Shown: in pieces, positions 37,091 to 46,695 of the stretch
How positions within the stretch are numbered: position 1 is the stretch's first letter
Layout: every line of letters begins with the position of its first letter
Origin: UBA8437 sp963582065
GTDB lineage: Bacteria; Planctomycetota; Planctomycetia; Planctomycetales; Planctomycetaceae
Assembly (NCBI GenBank): GCA_963582065.1
Contig: CAUZRQ010000011.1
Span: 1 to 64,000 of the forward strand
Direction of reading: 5' to 3'
Length of the DNA: 64,000 bases
Program-made: the position numbers and the translations under genes
Notes under the pieces: generated by a model
The model's database searches: none
Told to the model about the DNA's origin: nothing
Seen by the model: the letters and a program-made list of their open reading frames with translations, nothing else

Positions 37091-38530
37091 CTAGGAGAAC
37101 AGCTCGAACAGGGGGTCGGCATTGTGGACCAGCTCGACAGGTCGCCCCTGGCGATCGTTGATCCGCATGTGCGGGTCGATTCCCAGTGCGTGAAAGATCG
37201 TCGAGGCCACCTGTTCGGGGCTGACCGGTTTGTCGATCGGGAAACCGGCCTGCTTGTCGGAGGTGCCGTAGGTGACACCGCCCCGGATGCCGGCTCCGGC
37301 CAACAGGGCCGGGAAGCAGTACGTCCAGTGGCTGCGTCCCCAGTCGCCGTACTTCTTGGGTGTCCGCCCCATTTCGCCGCAGACGACAACCAGTGTTTCA
37401 TCGAGCAGCCCGCGGTCTTCCAGGTCGGTCAGCAGGGCGGAATAGGCCTGGTCGAAGCCGGGGATGAGGTGGTTCTTGAGGTCTCCGCTGGAACGGTGCG
37501 AATCCCAGCTGTAGCCGTCGGGAGTGTCCCATGCCACCGTTACGAACCTCGAACCGGCTTCGAGCATCCGCCGCCCCATCAACACCGACTGGCCGAAGAG
37601 ATGTCGACCGTAACGGTCTCGCAGCGCGGCCGATTCGCGACGGATGTCCAGTGCGGCCTGCATCTGGGGTGAGGTGGCCAGGGCGATGGCACGTTGACGC
37701 ACCTTGCCGTATTGGCCGACGACCCCCGTGTCATCCAGTGTCCGCCGTTGTGATTCGAATTGTTCGAGCAGCGATCGACGGCGATCGAGGCGATCGATCC
37801 GGACCTCGTCGTGAGAGAGGATTCCGCGGATGCGGAAGTCGAGTTCCTTGTCGTTGCAGTCGCGGAAATAGGGGTTGTCCGTCTTGTTGCGTTTGCGAAT
37901 GTCGGTGGCCAGTGCGTTGTAGGCGCTGCCCAGCCAACCCCCGTATTGACCGGGGCGGTCGATGCTCTGCAGGGCTCCGAGGCGGTTGGGGAGGTAGGTG
38001 TAGTCGGGCATCGTCGTCCGGCGTTGCGGATCGTGATGCAGCGAAAGGTAATTGACGACCGAGCCGATCGAGGGCCATTCGTCCGGGCCGACGGGAGTTT
38101 CGCCTGGTCGGGGCCCGAAGCGGCTGGGATGTGGGTGGCCGGTCTGGATGTAGTGCACCGAGCCGTGGTCGTTGAACCGGTGGTTCATGGTGCGAATCAC
38201 GGCAAACTTGTCGGACAACCGGGCTGTTTGCGGGAGGTGCTCGCAGATCCGCAGGCCCGGTGTCCGCGATGCGATCGGCTGGAAAGGCCCGCGGATTTCC
38301 GCAGGGGCCTCGGGCTTCATGTCGAAGGTCTCCAGTTGGCTCGGGCCACCGAAGAGCAGCAGGAAGATCACCTGCTTGGCCCGGCCGTTCTGAAACGGCG
38401 CGGCGGCCTCTTCAGCCGCCAGGACCCGTGGCAGGCTGACGCCGAAAAGTCCCAGCCCGCCGGCCTGGATCAACTCGCGGCGACCCCATCCCTGGCAGAT
38501 GCGATTCTGGTGGCCCTGGATCGTCAGCAT
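37091..38530 (-). CDS. DUF1501 domain-containing exported protein
   Basis: A 479-residue protein of the sulfatase/alkaline-phosphatase-like DUF1501 family, very abundant in planctomycetes. A twin-arginine-like signal (GRRELIQAGGLGLFG, residues ~16-30) ends at VLAAEEA. Family blocks are FLLLFGGPSQLETFDMKP, MNHRFNDHGSVHYIQTG, and CGEMGRTPK with ARMGRD-like context near residue 385. It often pairs with DUF1549/DUF1553 cytochrome proteins, but none is adjacent here. A promoter-like element lies upstream. Exact function unknown. Confidence 0.9.
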   Translation of the reverse strand: MLTIQGHQNRICQGWGRRELIQAGGLGLFGVSLPRVLAAEEAAAPFQNGRAKQVIFLLLFGGPSQLETFDMKPEAPAEIRGPFQPIASRTPGLRICEHLPQTARLSDKFAVIRTMNHRFNDHGSVHYIQTGHPHPSRFGPRPGETPVGPDEWPSIGSVVNYLSLHHDPQRRTTMPDYTYLPNRLGALQSIDRPGQYGGWLGSAYNALATDIRKRNKTDNPYFRDCNDKELDFRIRGILSHDEVRIDRLDRRRSLLEQFESQRRTLDDTGVVGQYGKVRQRAIALATSPQMQAALDIRRESAALRDRYGRHLFGQSVLMGRRMLEAGSRFVTVAWDTPDGYSWDSHRSSGDLKNHLIPGFDQAYSALLTDLEDRGLLDETLVVVCGEMGRTPKKYGDWGRSHWTYCFPALLAGAGIRGGVTYGTSDKQAGFPIDKPVSPEQVASTIFHALGIDPHMRINDRQGRPVELVHNADPLFELFS

Positions 38531-38594
38531 CTGGTCTCCCCCGATTCCCCGAAGACGCCTGTTCGCGAGACGATTTCCTTTCCGCGGCCCTCAC

Positions 38595-38623
38595 ATTCTA
38601 TGTCGGCGTCGGCGGCACCTCAA
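38595..38623 (-). promoter_or_regulatory. Sigma70-type promoter for the DUF1501 gene
   Basis: On the minus strand, TTGAGG (38623-38618), a 17-base spacer and TAGAAT (38600-38595). The start of transcription would be near 38588, about 58 bases before the DUF1501 ATG. Each hexamer matches the consensus at four or five of six positions with ideal spacing. Confidence 0.5.
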
Positions 38624-38668
38624 CTTCTCTTCGTCGGGTTCGCATTGCCGATCGCCAGGCAGGTCCCG

Positions 38669-40876
38669 TTACGCCATCCAGTCGACCCAGATCGGACTCG
38701 TCCAGGCCATTTCCTGGTCCACCTGCACCACTCGCACCCAGTACGGGTTGATCCCGGGCCGGGGATCTTCGTCGTGGAACGTGCAGTGGGCTTCGTGTTC
38801 GCCGTGCACCGGCGCCAGGCCCAGGTCCAGCTGTCGGTCTCGCACGCCCAGGTCGATCGTCCGGGTGGCCCCGGCCAGTTCACCCAGTCGTCCGACCAGC
38901 GTCGCCCGTTCGGCCGGAGCCAGGGAAATCCGGCGGGGCTGTGACGACCCGAAGCCGCCGTAGGCGGGACCGGTGATGGCCTGCGTGGACACCGAGACCT
39001 CGACCCGCGTTGACTCGTCGCCCTCGATGTCCAGTTCCACGCCCATCCGGTAACCGCATCCCCAGGCGTGGAACCGGAGCGACGATTCGGTGGTTTCGGA
39101 CAGGTGAGATCGCGGGCTGTCGAATCGCAGGGTGTCGGTGGCGGTGATCCGACCACCGTGAACCGTGACCGTTCCGTCCCAGACGATCCCGCTGTAGCTG
39201 GTCTGCCGGCTGCTGCCCTGCCACAGCACGCGGATGCGGCGGGGGTCACCGGCCGGCGCGTCGGTCCATTGTCCCAGCAGTTCCTCGTTCCGGAACAACT
39301 CGACTGATTCCAACGCGGCGGTTCCGACCACGTCGACTTCGATCACCGGCTGCTGGCGGGTGCTGAACCGGGATCCGATTCCGTGTCCCTCGACATCGGC
39401 CCTGGCCACGATCCGCGCGCCGGTGGTCGCGTAGACCCGGCGGGCCCGCATGGCTTCGAAGAAACCCTCCAGCGTCACCCCGTCACAGTAGATGCCGGTC
39501 AACCCCGCCTTCGAGTATCTCCTTTGTTGGTGACCCGGCCGGTCGTCGCCGGGTCGCCCGGTGTAACTGTCGCTGCCGCCGAGAAAACCGAGTTGGTAAC
39601 CGCGGGCCAGCGCGTCCCGCCTCATCCACTCGAACGCACCGTGGCTCGAGACGATTTCGACCCCGGGTTCGAGTGTCGGGTCGTGGTGTTTCAGGTCCGA
39701 GTGTTCTCCGCCGACGTGCGGCGTGATGATCGTGTCGGTGCCGCGGTAGTGGGCGTACAGGTCACGCACGTGGTGCAACTCGGTCAATTCGTCCACCGAC
39801 TCGGGTGTCTCGGCCGGCGCGTTGCGGTGGATCGGCTGGTGGTGGCGACGGAAATAGACGTTGTGGTGCCCGCCGTCCCAGGTCTTGCCCGACCACTCGT
39901 ATCCGGGGATGGCGATGAACCGGCCGGGTTCGTGGAACTCCAGTTCGACATCCTGCTGTACGACCAGGTCCTGTTCGTCGAGCACGTCGGCATTGCGCTG
40001 GAACCCCGCGAACTGGATCCCGGCCACATCGCGGGCGTGGGCGAAGAACCCGGCGAACTTCTCGCGGTCAACCAGTTGGCCACCGTGCGGGTCGGCCCAG
40101 TACAACCGTTGCTGGCCGACATGTTCGACCACGCACAGCGGGTTGCTGGTGCCGGCGAGCCCCGCCTGGTCGTCGGTCGCGGTCAACCTCAGCACGCCGG
40201 CCATGTCGGCCGAGGCCCCCTCGACCCAGCACGCGCCGGCATCCGATTCGGAGAAGTCGATCGTGTCGTTGTCCAAGACGATCCCGTCACCGGCGAGCGT
40301 GACGGTGCCGCGGTATCCGTTCGACGCGTTGCCCCAGGCATCCTCGGCCTTGACCAAAACCGGGAACGGTTCTCCGGGGGGCAGTTCCGAGGGCACCACC
40401 ACGACCAGTCTCACCGGTTCGCCGCCGACGATTTCGAGGACCGGTGCGTCGGTGACGGTCTCGACCTGGCCGGATCCGTCCCGTTGGATGGTGACCGCAA
40501 AGCCGCGGCGTTGTTCCCGGAAGGTCTGGGCCCGTGAGCCGGGTCCTCCGCCGGAGGTGTCTCCGATCACGACAGCGATCTCACCACCGCCGGGCAAACC
40601 CGTTGATCCGATCTCGACCTGGAATCCCTTCACGCCCACCGTGCGGGCCGCCACGTCGATGCCGTCGGGGGCCGAGACCGTTGCGTACTCGGCGGCCGCC
40701 GGGTCGTCGAACTGGGGTACGCCCCAGTCGGTGTCGCTGTCGGTGCCGACACGGATCGTCGCCCCGGCCGGAAGCCCGTCGCCGACGGCCTGGAACCGCA
40801 GTGTCCAGGTGCCGAAGCTGCCGGCGATGACCGGGGAAGCCGGTTCGACGGAGGTCTCGAGAATCGTGTCGCTCAT
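38669..40876 (-). CDS. DUF3604 (PHP-like) domain protein
   Basis: A 735-residue protein without a clear signal peptide. Residues ~1-240 form Ig-like/beta-rich segments. A metal-binding amidohydrolase/PHP-like core follows: LYWADPHGGQLVD near 258, IPGYEWSGKTWDGGHHNVYF near 318, TPHVGGEHSD near 385 and FLGGSDSYTGRPGDDRPG near 428. The last ~200 residues are again beta-rich. DUF3604 proteins occur in marine bacteria; substrates are not established. It is divergent from the OsmC gene. Confidence 0.78.
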   Translation of the reverse strand: MSDTILETSVEPASPVIAGSFGTWTLRFQAVGDGLPAGATIRVGTDSDTDWGVPQFDDPAAAEYATVSAPDGIDVAARTVGVKGFQVEIGSTGLPGGGEIAVVIGDTSGGGPGSRAQTFREQRRGFAVTIQRDGSGQVETVTDAPVLEIVGGEPVRLVVVVPSELPPGEPFPVLVKAEDAWGNASNGYRGTVTLAGDGIVLDNDTIDFSESDAGACWVEGASADMAGVLRLTATDDQAGLAGTSNPLCVVEHVGQQRLYWADPHGGQLVDREKFAGFFAHARDVAGIQFAGFQRNADVLDEQDLVVQQDVELEFHEPGRFIAIPGYEWSGKTWDGGHHNVYFRRHHQPIHRNAPAETPESVDELTELHHVRDLYAHYRGTDTIITPHVGGEHSDLKHHDPTLEPGVEIVSSHGAFEWMRRDALARGYQLGFLGGSDSYTGRPGDDRPGHQQRRYSKAGLTGIYCDGVTLEGFFEAMRARRVYATTGARIVARADVEGHGIGSRFSTRQQPVIEVDVVGTAALESVELFRNEELLGQWTDAPAGDPRRIRVLWQGSSRQTSYSGIVWDGTVTVHGGRITATDTLRFDSPRSHLSETTESSLRFHAWGCGYRMGVELDIEGDESTRVEVSVSTQAITGPAYGGFGSSQPRRISLAPAERATLVGRLGELAGATRTIDLGVRDRQLDLGLAPVHGEHEAHCTFHDEDPRPGINPYWVRVVQVDQEMAWTSPIWVDWMA

Positions 40877-41008
40877 AGGGTTTCTCTGCCGGTTCGCTTG
40901 CGTCGTGTTCAGCTACTCTTCTAATGGTTCTCCCGACCACTTCGCCAGACAGAGCGGACACCGGATACGGTTCCACCGCTGCCGATATCCTCGGAAAGGA
41001 CAGTCCTG

Positions 41009-41518
41009 ATGGATGCCAGCCAACTCAAGTCCCTGCAGGCTCCGCTCAAGGAGCAGTACCGAGAAAACCCCGAGTCGGCGAGGCTGACGCTGCGGGCCAG
41101 CGGCACGCTGGGCGCGGAGGGGATCACCTGCCGCGTTGAGACCGGTCAGCAACTGGCCGAAGCGGGCCTGCACCCGGCCACCGGAGGTGATGGCACGGCG
41201 TTGTGCTCGGGCGACATGTTGCTCGAATCGCTGGTCGCCTGTGCCGGCGTGACGTTGCGGGCGGTGGCCACGGCACTGGAGATTCCCGTGCGGGGGGGCG
41301 AGGTGACGGCCGAGGGCGACCTGGATTTTCGGGGCACACTGGCCGTCGATCGAGATGCGCCGGTCGGGATGCGGTCGATCCGCGTGCGGTTTCAACTTGA
41401 TACCGACGCCGATGACGAGCAACTGGCGACCCTGGTGAAGCTGTGCGAACGCTACTGCGTGGTGTTGCAGACACTGGCGCAGTCGACAGACGTGTCGGTC
41501 GACTGCGCGGCGGGTTAG
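41009..41518 (+). CDS. OsmC/Ohr family protein
   Basis: A 169-residue OsmC-like protein, a thiol-dependent hydroperoxide reductase fold. The two redox cysteine contexts are present: SLVACAGVTLRAVA near 75 and CERYCVVLQTL near 150. The second has an additional Cys four residues before. The start has a good ribosome-binding site (GGAAAGGA, about 8 bases). OsmC relatives use their cysteines against organic peroxides; the substrate here is unknown. Confidence 0.85.
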   Translation: MDASQLKSLQAPLKEQYRENPESARLTLRASGTLGAEGITCRVETGQQLAEAGLHPATGGDGTALCSGDMLLESLVACAGVTLRAVATALEIPVRGGEVTAEGDLDFRGTLAVDRDAPVGMRSIRVRFQLDTDADDEQLATLVKLCERYCVVLQTLAQSTDVSVDCAAG

Positions 41519-41615
41519 GAGACAGACCCGCCAAACCGATCTTGCCCGCAGCGGCCGGGGCGAATTAAAACCCTCAGTCGCTGGCACGAGATCCTTTTTT
41601 TGTCACCGGTCCGAG

Positions 41616-42569
41616 ATGACCACACCGACTTCTCCGCTGCGGATCATCTACATCGTCGGTGCCGGTCGCAGCGGCTCGACCGTGCTCGACACCGTGCTGG
41701 GCAACCACCCCGATGCGGTCAGTGTCGGGGAACTCTCGAACCTGCACCGCTCGGCGTGGATCAACAACGAGTTCTGTGCGTGTGGCGAGCCGGCCGACGG
41801 ATGCGAGTTCTGGAACGAGGTTCGCGAGACGTGGCTGAGTGCGACGCGGGGAGCCAGCGTGGAGAACTACCTGGCGATGCAGGCCCGGTTCGAGCGGTTC
41901 CGTCCGGCGGCGATGTTACGGAGTGAGGCGGCGTCGTTGTTTTCTACGGCGGCCGCCCGACGATACCTGGAACAGACCGGGAGCCTGTACGAATCGATCG
42001 CCGCGGTCAGCCGTCGGCGGGTGATCGTCGATTCGTCCAAGACTCCGTTGCGGGCCCGTTGGCTGGCCCGTCTGCCGGGAGTCGACCTCAGGCTGGTGCA
42101 CCTGGTCCGCGACAGCCGCGCGGTGGCGTGGTCCAGGAAGAAGGCACTGGCGCGTGATGTTCGGGCGGGTGTTCAGCACGACCTGGCAGCACGTCCTGCC
42201 TGGTACTCGGTTCTCTACTGGACCATCTCGAACCTGTTCGCCGCCCGGTTGCGTCGGCGGTCCGGCGACCGGGGAGTGCTGGTGCGTTACGAGGACTTCG
42301 TATCGAAACCGGCCGGCGAACTGGTCCGGATCGGCGACGCCTGCGGGCTGGACTGCGGCGGGTTGGCCCGGGCCCTGGAATCCGGCGAGTCGTTTTCGGT
42401 GGGACACACGGTGGCGGGCAACCGCCTGAGGATGGCCGGGCAGGTCAGGCTGGAGCCTGACTGGGACTGGATCGAGCGATTGTCCGAGTCGGACCGGCGG
42501 ACCTGCTGGACGCTCTCGGGATGGTTGATGAAACAGTACGACTATTCGCGACAAGCGAAGGCGGCCTGA
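41616..42569 (+). CDS. Sulfotransferase family protein
   Basis: A 317-residue PAPS-dependent sulfotransferase-like protein. The P-loop VGAGRSGSTVLDTVLGNHP is at residues ~12-30, and the 3'-phosphate-binding block LRLVHLVRDSRAVAWSRKK is near 155. Cys-rich ACGEPADGCEFW follows the P-loop. It ends 3 bases before the DegT aminotransferase, so the two form an operon likely tied to surface-glycan synthesis. It is distinct in sequence from the sulfotransferase at 26979. Confidence 0.85.
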   Translation: MTTPTSPLRIIYIVGAGRSGSTVLDTVLGNHPDAVSVGELSNLHRSAWINNEFCACGEPADGCEFWNEVRETWLSATRGASVENYLAMQARFERFRPAAMLRSEAASLFSTAAARRYLEQTGSLYESIAAVSRRRVIVDSSKTPLRARWLARLPGVDLRLVHLVRDSRAVAWSRKKALARDVRAGVQHDLAARPAWYSVLYWTISNLFAARLRRRSGDRGVLVRYEDFVSKPAGELVRIGDACGLDCGGLARALESGESFSVGHTVAGNRLRMAGQVRLEPDWDWIERLSESDRRTCWTLSGWLMKQYDYSRQAKAA

Positions 42570-42572
42570 GCA

Positions 42573-43787
42573 ATGAGCAATCCGGATCATCCGACCGCGG
42601 TTCCCATCTGGGCCCCCTGGCCGGTCTTCGGTGACGAGGAGACCAGGGCGGTCAGCGAGGTGCTGGCTTCCGGACGCGTCAACTACTGGACGGGTCCTCA
42701 CGGCCGGGAGTTCGAGCGGGAGTACGCCGAAGCGGTCGGAACCCGATTCGCGGTCGCGGTGGCCAACGGCACCGTGGCCCTGGAACTGGCCCTGGAGGCG
42801 ACGGGGATCTGTCGTGGTGACGAGGTGATCGTGCCCTGTCGTAGTTTCCTGGCCAGTGCCAGTGCCATTGCGGCCCGGGGTGCTGTCCCGGTGTTCGCGG
42901 ATGTGGATCGCGACAGTGGGAACATCACGGCCGAGACGGTTGCCAAGGCGCTTTCCTCACGCACCCGCGGCGTGCTGGTGGTCCACCTGGCCGGCTGGCC
43001 GTGCGACATGGATCCGATCCTCGCTTTGGCCGAACAGGAGGGGATAAAGGTGATCGAGGACTGCGCCCAGGCGCACGGGGCGACGTACCAGGGGCGGCCG
43101 GTGGGCGGCCTGGGCGACGTGGCCGCCTTCAGCTTCTGCCAGGACAAGATTCTCTCGACCGGCGGTGAGGGCGGGCTGGTGGTGACCGACGACGAATCGA
43201 CCTGGCGGCGGGCGTGGAGCTACAAGGACCACGGCAAGGACTACGATGCGGTGCACGCCCCGTCGAAGGGAGCGGTGTTTCGCTATGTTCACGGCGGGCT
43301 GGGCACCAACTGGCGACTGACCGAGATGCAGTCGGTGCTGGGTCGGATCGGACTGGGGAAACTCCCTGGCTGGGTGGACGAGCGGAGGGAAAATGCGGCC
43401 GTTCTGGCCGGACGGCTGGGGGTGATGGGGGCATTGCGCGTGCCGGAACCCGGAGCGGGTATCGATCACGGTTACTACAAGTTCTACGCCTACGTGCGTC
43501 CCGAGTGGCTTGTGTCCGGCTGGTCGCGGGACCGGATCGCCGCCGAGATCTCATCGCGGGGTGTTCCCTGCGGCAGCGGGGCGTGCCCGGAGATCTATCT
43601 CGAGGCGGCCTTTGACCGGACCGGTTGGCGTCCGTCGGCGCGGCTGCCGGTGGCTCGCGAACTGGGTGAGACGAGCCTGATGTTCCAGGTCCATCCGGGC
43701 CTGGGTTTGGTCCAGATGCACCATACGGCCGACGTGGTTTCCGACGTACTGGGGCAGGCGACCGGAAGGCTGGCGGCGGCGGCCTGA
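42573..43787 (+). CDS. DegT/DnrJ/EryC1/StrS-family sugar aminotransferase
   Basis: A 404-residue PLP enzyme that typically aminates 3- or 4-keto sugar nucleotides. It shows the N-terminal PVFGDEETRAVSEVLASGR, VANGTVALELAL for phosphate binding, VIEDCAQAHGA for the PLP-ring Asp, and the PLP lysine in FCQDKILSTGGEGG near residue 192. Inferred link: the amino sugar it makes could be the acceptor of the formyltransferase in the main polysaccharide locus 13 kb away. It converges on the acetamidase gene with a 46-base gap. Confidence 0.93.
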   Translation: MSNPDHPTAVPIWAPWPVFGDEETRAVSEVLASGRVNYWTGPHGREFEREYAEAVGTRFAVAVANGTVALELALEATGICRGDEVIVPCRSFLASASAIAARGAVPVFADVDRDSGNITAETVAKALSSRTRGVLVVHLAGWPCDMDPILALAEQEGIKVIEDCAQAHGATYQGRPVGGLGDVAAFSFCQDKILSTGGEGGLVVTDDESTWRRAWSYKDHGKDYDAVHAPSKGAVFRYVHGGLGTNWRLTEMQSVLGRIGLGKLPGWVDERRENAAVLAGRLGVMGALRVPEPGAGIDHGYYKFYAYVRPEWLVSGWSRDRIAAEISSRGVPCGSGACPEIYLEAAFDRTGWRPSARLPVARELGETSLMFQVHPGLGLVQMHHTADVVSDVLGQATGRLAAAA

Positions 43788-43833
43788 GGATTCGTGTCGG
43801 GCCGGGTGCCGCCGCGTCCAGCCAGGCGGTGTC

Positions 43834-44730
43834 TCACAGGTACTCTCGACGGACCTTGGCCGCGATACTGCCCCCGTCGTAGTAGCCGACGGAGATCTCG
43901 CCGACGTGCGTCAGCAGGTCGTAGGCCTTCCAGCGATTCCAGCCGAAGTCGGACTCCATCCACAGGATCAACTCGGCGTAGGCCCGCGCGATCGCTCGCT
44001 CGGCCGGAGCACCACTGGTGACCGTCATGATCTCGACGTCGTTCTCGATCCGGGGCCACGCCAGTGCCCGGTCCTTGACCAGGACGACGCTGATCTCGGT
44101 CACCGCCGACATCTCGAGCCCGGAGGCCGAGAGTTCTCCGTGCCCCATTGCGGCGTGGGCGTCCCCGAGGAACAGCAGGCCGCCGGAGACGAAGACCGGC
44201 AGGTGGACCGTCGCCCCGGGTGCGGTTTCACGGATGTCCATGTTTCCCCCGTGGGGTCCACCCGGCCCGGTGGTGGGCACACCCCACTCGGGCGCGGTGC
44301 CGATGCAGCCGAGCATCGGCGTGTAGGGGATCGAGATCTCCTCGCTCCACTGGATCATCCCGTCGGCGATCGGGCAGACGTGGCCGCCCGGCGGCACATC
44401 GGTGCCCAGCCACTCGCACAGCTGTTTCGGAGCACCGGTGTAGGTCGCTGCCTGGGGACGCCACGGTTGGATCGCGTGGATTTTCACGCAGAGCACGTCC
44501 CCCGGCTCGGCTCCCTCGATCTCGATTGGCCCGTTGACCGGGTTGCTCTTGGGGACTGTCGACTTGTCGCGCTGGTCGCCGGGCGAGGAGATTTGGCCCG
44601 AGAGCGCGTCTTCGGATTCGACCAGCAGGCGAACGCCGGAGGCGATCGTGGCCCGGGGCGGCAGGTGCCGGGAGAATTCGTAGATGAGCGGCTCGGCGGG
44701 GATCCGTGTGAGCGGTGTCGAATCGTTCAT
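43834..44730 (-). CDS. Acetamidase/formamidase family protein
   Basis: A 298-residue FmdA/AmdA-family amidase, hydrolysing short amides such as formamide or acetamide to ammonia and acid. Seen motifs are EGAEPGDVLCVKIHAIQPW near 73, GGNMDIRE near 167, and LGDAHAAMGHGELSASGLEM near 190 with the metal-ligand His. It is slightly shorter than the classical ~400-residue formamidase and matches the short clade. No transport or nitrogen genes adjoin. Confidence 0.88.
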   Translation of the reverse strand: MNDSTPLTRIPAEPLIYEFSRHLPPRATIASGVRLLVESEDALSGQISSPGDQRDKSTVPKSNPVNGPIEIEGAEPGDVLCVKIHAIQPWRPQAATYTGAPKQLCEWLGTDVPPGGHVCPIADGMIQWSEEISIPYTPMLGCIGTAPEWGVPTTGPGGPHGGNMDIRETAPGATVHLPVFVSGGLLFLGDAHAAMGHGELSASGLEMSAVTEISVVLVKDRALAWPRIENDVEIMTVTSGAPAERAIARAYAELILWMESDFGWNRWKAYDLLTHVGEISVGYYDGGSIAAKVRREYL

Positions 44731-44776
44731 GGTGGGCGGATGGTTCCTAGCGTGTTGCCGAGTCGAAGGCCGTCGG

Positions 44777-46555
44777 CTACGGCTTCTTCTTGTCGGCGGG
44801 TGTCTTGTTGGGTGGCGGTGGGCCGGCGGGGATCACCGACAGCATCAGGGCGTCGGCGACGCGGTGGGTCGGTGCGGGACCGGGCAGGTGGATGACCGGC
44901 AGCACCGGCTGGCCGGAATTGTCGTTTCGAGCCTTGGCGACCAGGCGGATTGTCGAGAGTGTCGACCTGGCCCGGGCGGTCGCCTGCAGCGTGAGGGTGG
45001 CGACCGGCTTGTCGGCCGCCACGGTGACGCTGGCCGCGGTGACGCCCTCGGGCAGGCCCTCGGCAGTGACCTCGACCGGTGAATCTGAACCGCCCATGCG
45101 AATCACCAGGATCTGCAGGGTTGCCTTGCCGCCGGCAGCGATGCTGAGTCCCGAGTGGGTCTTGCCGTCGCCGACGACCGAGAAGGCCCGGACGCGTTTG
45201 CGGGGCGGACCGATCGCCAGCTGGTAGACCCGGTCGGGTCCGAAGAGGCTGCCGCCGAAGATGTCCCGGACGACGATCGTGAATCGTCCATCGGCGGGAG
45301 CCTTCCAGTCGGAATGTGGGTCGTAGGTGCTGAACGGGAAGTCGAAACCGATCTTTTTCGGTGCCACCGGTGGCGCGACGGTGGCCAGTGCCTTGCCCGC
45401 CTGGTCGTGGACAATCGCCTCCAGCCGCATCGATTGGCCCAGTCGTTCTCCCCAGCCGGAGATCTCGAGCGTCTCGCCCTTCTTCACCTCGACCGCGTAC
45501 CAGTCGATGTCCGCCGAGCGTTCGAAGGTGCCGCAGATCCGTACGGGGGGCTCAAGCAACTGGGCGGCGGCGGCGGTGTCGTTGCGGTCGGTGGTCTCGA
45601 CGATGACCGGTTCGTGAGAATGGGTGATCCAGGCCGTTCCCGAGCACTTGTTCAGTCGCATGCGGAAGCCGCCGTTGAGGACTCCGACGGGGCGACGGTC
45701 GGGCCAGGAACGGTGGGAGAGGAACTGGTCGAAGGAGACCGGCAGGGCCGAGAGGCCTGTCGGGGGGTGAGCCGTTCCGAAGGGGAGGTCGTGGCCGAGC
45801 AACAGCAGTTGACCGCCGCCGCCCGAGATTGCCGTGGGGGAGGTGGCCTGCAGCCGGGGGCCGGTTTCCAGCGTCAGCGTGTAGAGGCTGCCCGCGTCCT
45901 GTTGCAGTCCACGGTCGACGACGGAGACCAGGTACCGGCCGTCGGTGGGCAGCTTGAGGGCCAGCGTCGGTTCGACCTGGTGGGCGAAGGAATGAGCCAG
46001 CTCGCGGTCCCGGGGGCCGTATACGGTGAGGATGGGTGAGGCCGTGCCGTCGAGGCTCCTGGATCGGCACGTGAGATGGACCAGTTGGCCCGACCGACCG
46101 GTGAAGGAGAACATGTCGCGGTCGGCGACACGGTCGAGTTTTGCAGCGGCGGTCCCCGGCAGCCGGATCGGGGTCGCTTGCGGGTCGGGTGTCTCGGCGA
46201 CGACCGTGACCGGGTGGGTCACCACGAGCAGTGCCCGGGGATTGGACAGGCCCGTGGAGGTCAGTGTCCAGGCATCGAGCAGTCCGGCCCGGGCGTTCCT
46301 GCTGACCTGAACGTTGACCACCGATTTTTCGACCGAGCTGGTTTCGAGTTCATTCCCGGCGCTGACCAGTTTCATGAGAGTGCCGAGGTCGCTGCCGCTG
46401 ACGGTGACGCTGGTCGTGCGTCCGGCCTGTACGACCGGCGGGAAGAGAACGGTGACCGACGGCGTGGCGGCCGTCACGTCACGGGGTGCCGCAGCGATCC
46501 CGATCAGCAGGCCGATCAGCAGTCCGGCCAGGTGGTCTCCCAGGTGCGAGGACAT
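44777..46555 (-). CDS. Exported protein with PPC (pre-peptidase C-terminal-like) and beta-sandwich domains
   Basis: A 592-residue secreted protein. The signal peptide has core LAGLLIGLLIGIAAAP. The body is beta-sandwich: an IPT/TIG-like module at ~35-110 (VLFPPVVQAGRTTSVTVSGS) and PPC-like stretches with DRDMFSFTGRSGQLVHLTCR near 125 and DIDWYAVEVKKGETLEISG near 350. No catalytic domain is visible. Similar proteins are common and uncharacterised in planctomycetes. The ATG at 46555 is chosen because it starts the signal peptide. The C-terminus is Pro/Lys rich (PPPNKTPADKKKP). Confidence 0.75.
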   Translation of the reverse strand: MSSHLGDHLAGLLIGLLIGIAAAPRDVTAATPSVTVLFPPVVQAGRTTSVTVSGSDLGTLMKLVSAGNELETSSVEKSVVNVQVSRNARAGLLDAWTLTSTGLSNPRALLVVTHPVTVVAETPDPQATPIRLPGTAAAKLDRVADRDMFSFTGRSGQLVHLTCRSRSLDGTASPILTVYGPRDRELAHSFAHQVEPTLALKLPTDGRYLVSVVDRGLQQDAGSLYTLTLETGPRLQATSPTAISGGGGQLLLLGHDLPFGTAHPPTGLSALPVSFDQFLSHRSWPDRRPVGVLNGGFRMRLNKCSGTAWITHSHEPVIVETTDRNDTAAAAQLLEPPVRICGTFERSADIDWYAVEVKKGETLEISGWGERLGQSMRLEAIVHDQAGKALATVAPPVAPKKIGFDFPFSTYDPHSDWKAPADGRFTIVVRDIFGGSLFGPDRVYQLAIGPPRKRVRAFSVVGDGKTHSGLSIAAGGKATLQILVIRMGGSDSPVEVTAEGLPEGVTAASVTVAADKPVATLTLQATARARSTLSTIRLVAKARNDNSGQPVLPVIHLPGPAPTHRVADALMLSVIPAGPPPPNKTPADKKKP

Positions 46556-46695
46556 CGGCGAGTGATTCGGCAAGAACAAGTCGTGGATCGAGAAGTCGAT
46601 CGCGGAACGCTCGACACGCGCCGCGTCGGAAATCTATCATACCCGCCCCCCCCACCCGGCGGCATGCACGCGGGTGGCCCGCCGGCTGACCAGGG

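Noticed and set aside
34650..37094. An 814-codon plus-strand frame rich in Val-Val-Ala repeats opposite the second RTX gene (and a similar one near 33022-33636).
   Set aside because: The repeat pattern is the complement of GGxGxD calcium-binding repeats; GC-rich repeat coding leaves the opposite frame open.
37091..46555. A planctomycete DUF1501/DUF1549/DUF1553 cytochrome operon.
   Set aside because: Only DUF1501 is present; no DUF1549/DUF1553 partner was found nearby.
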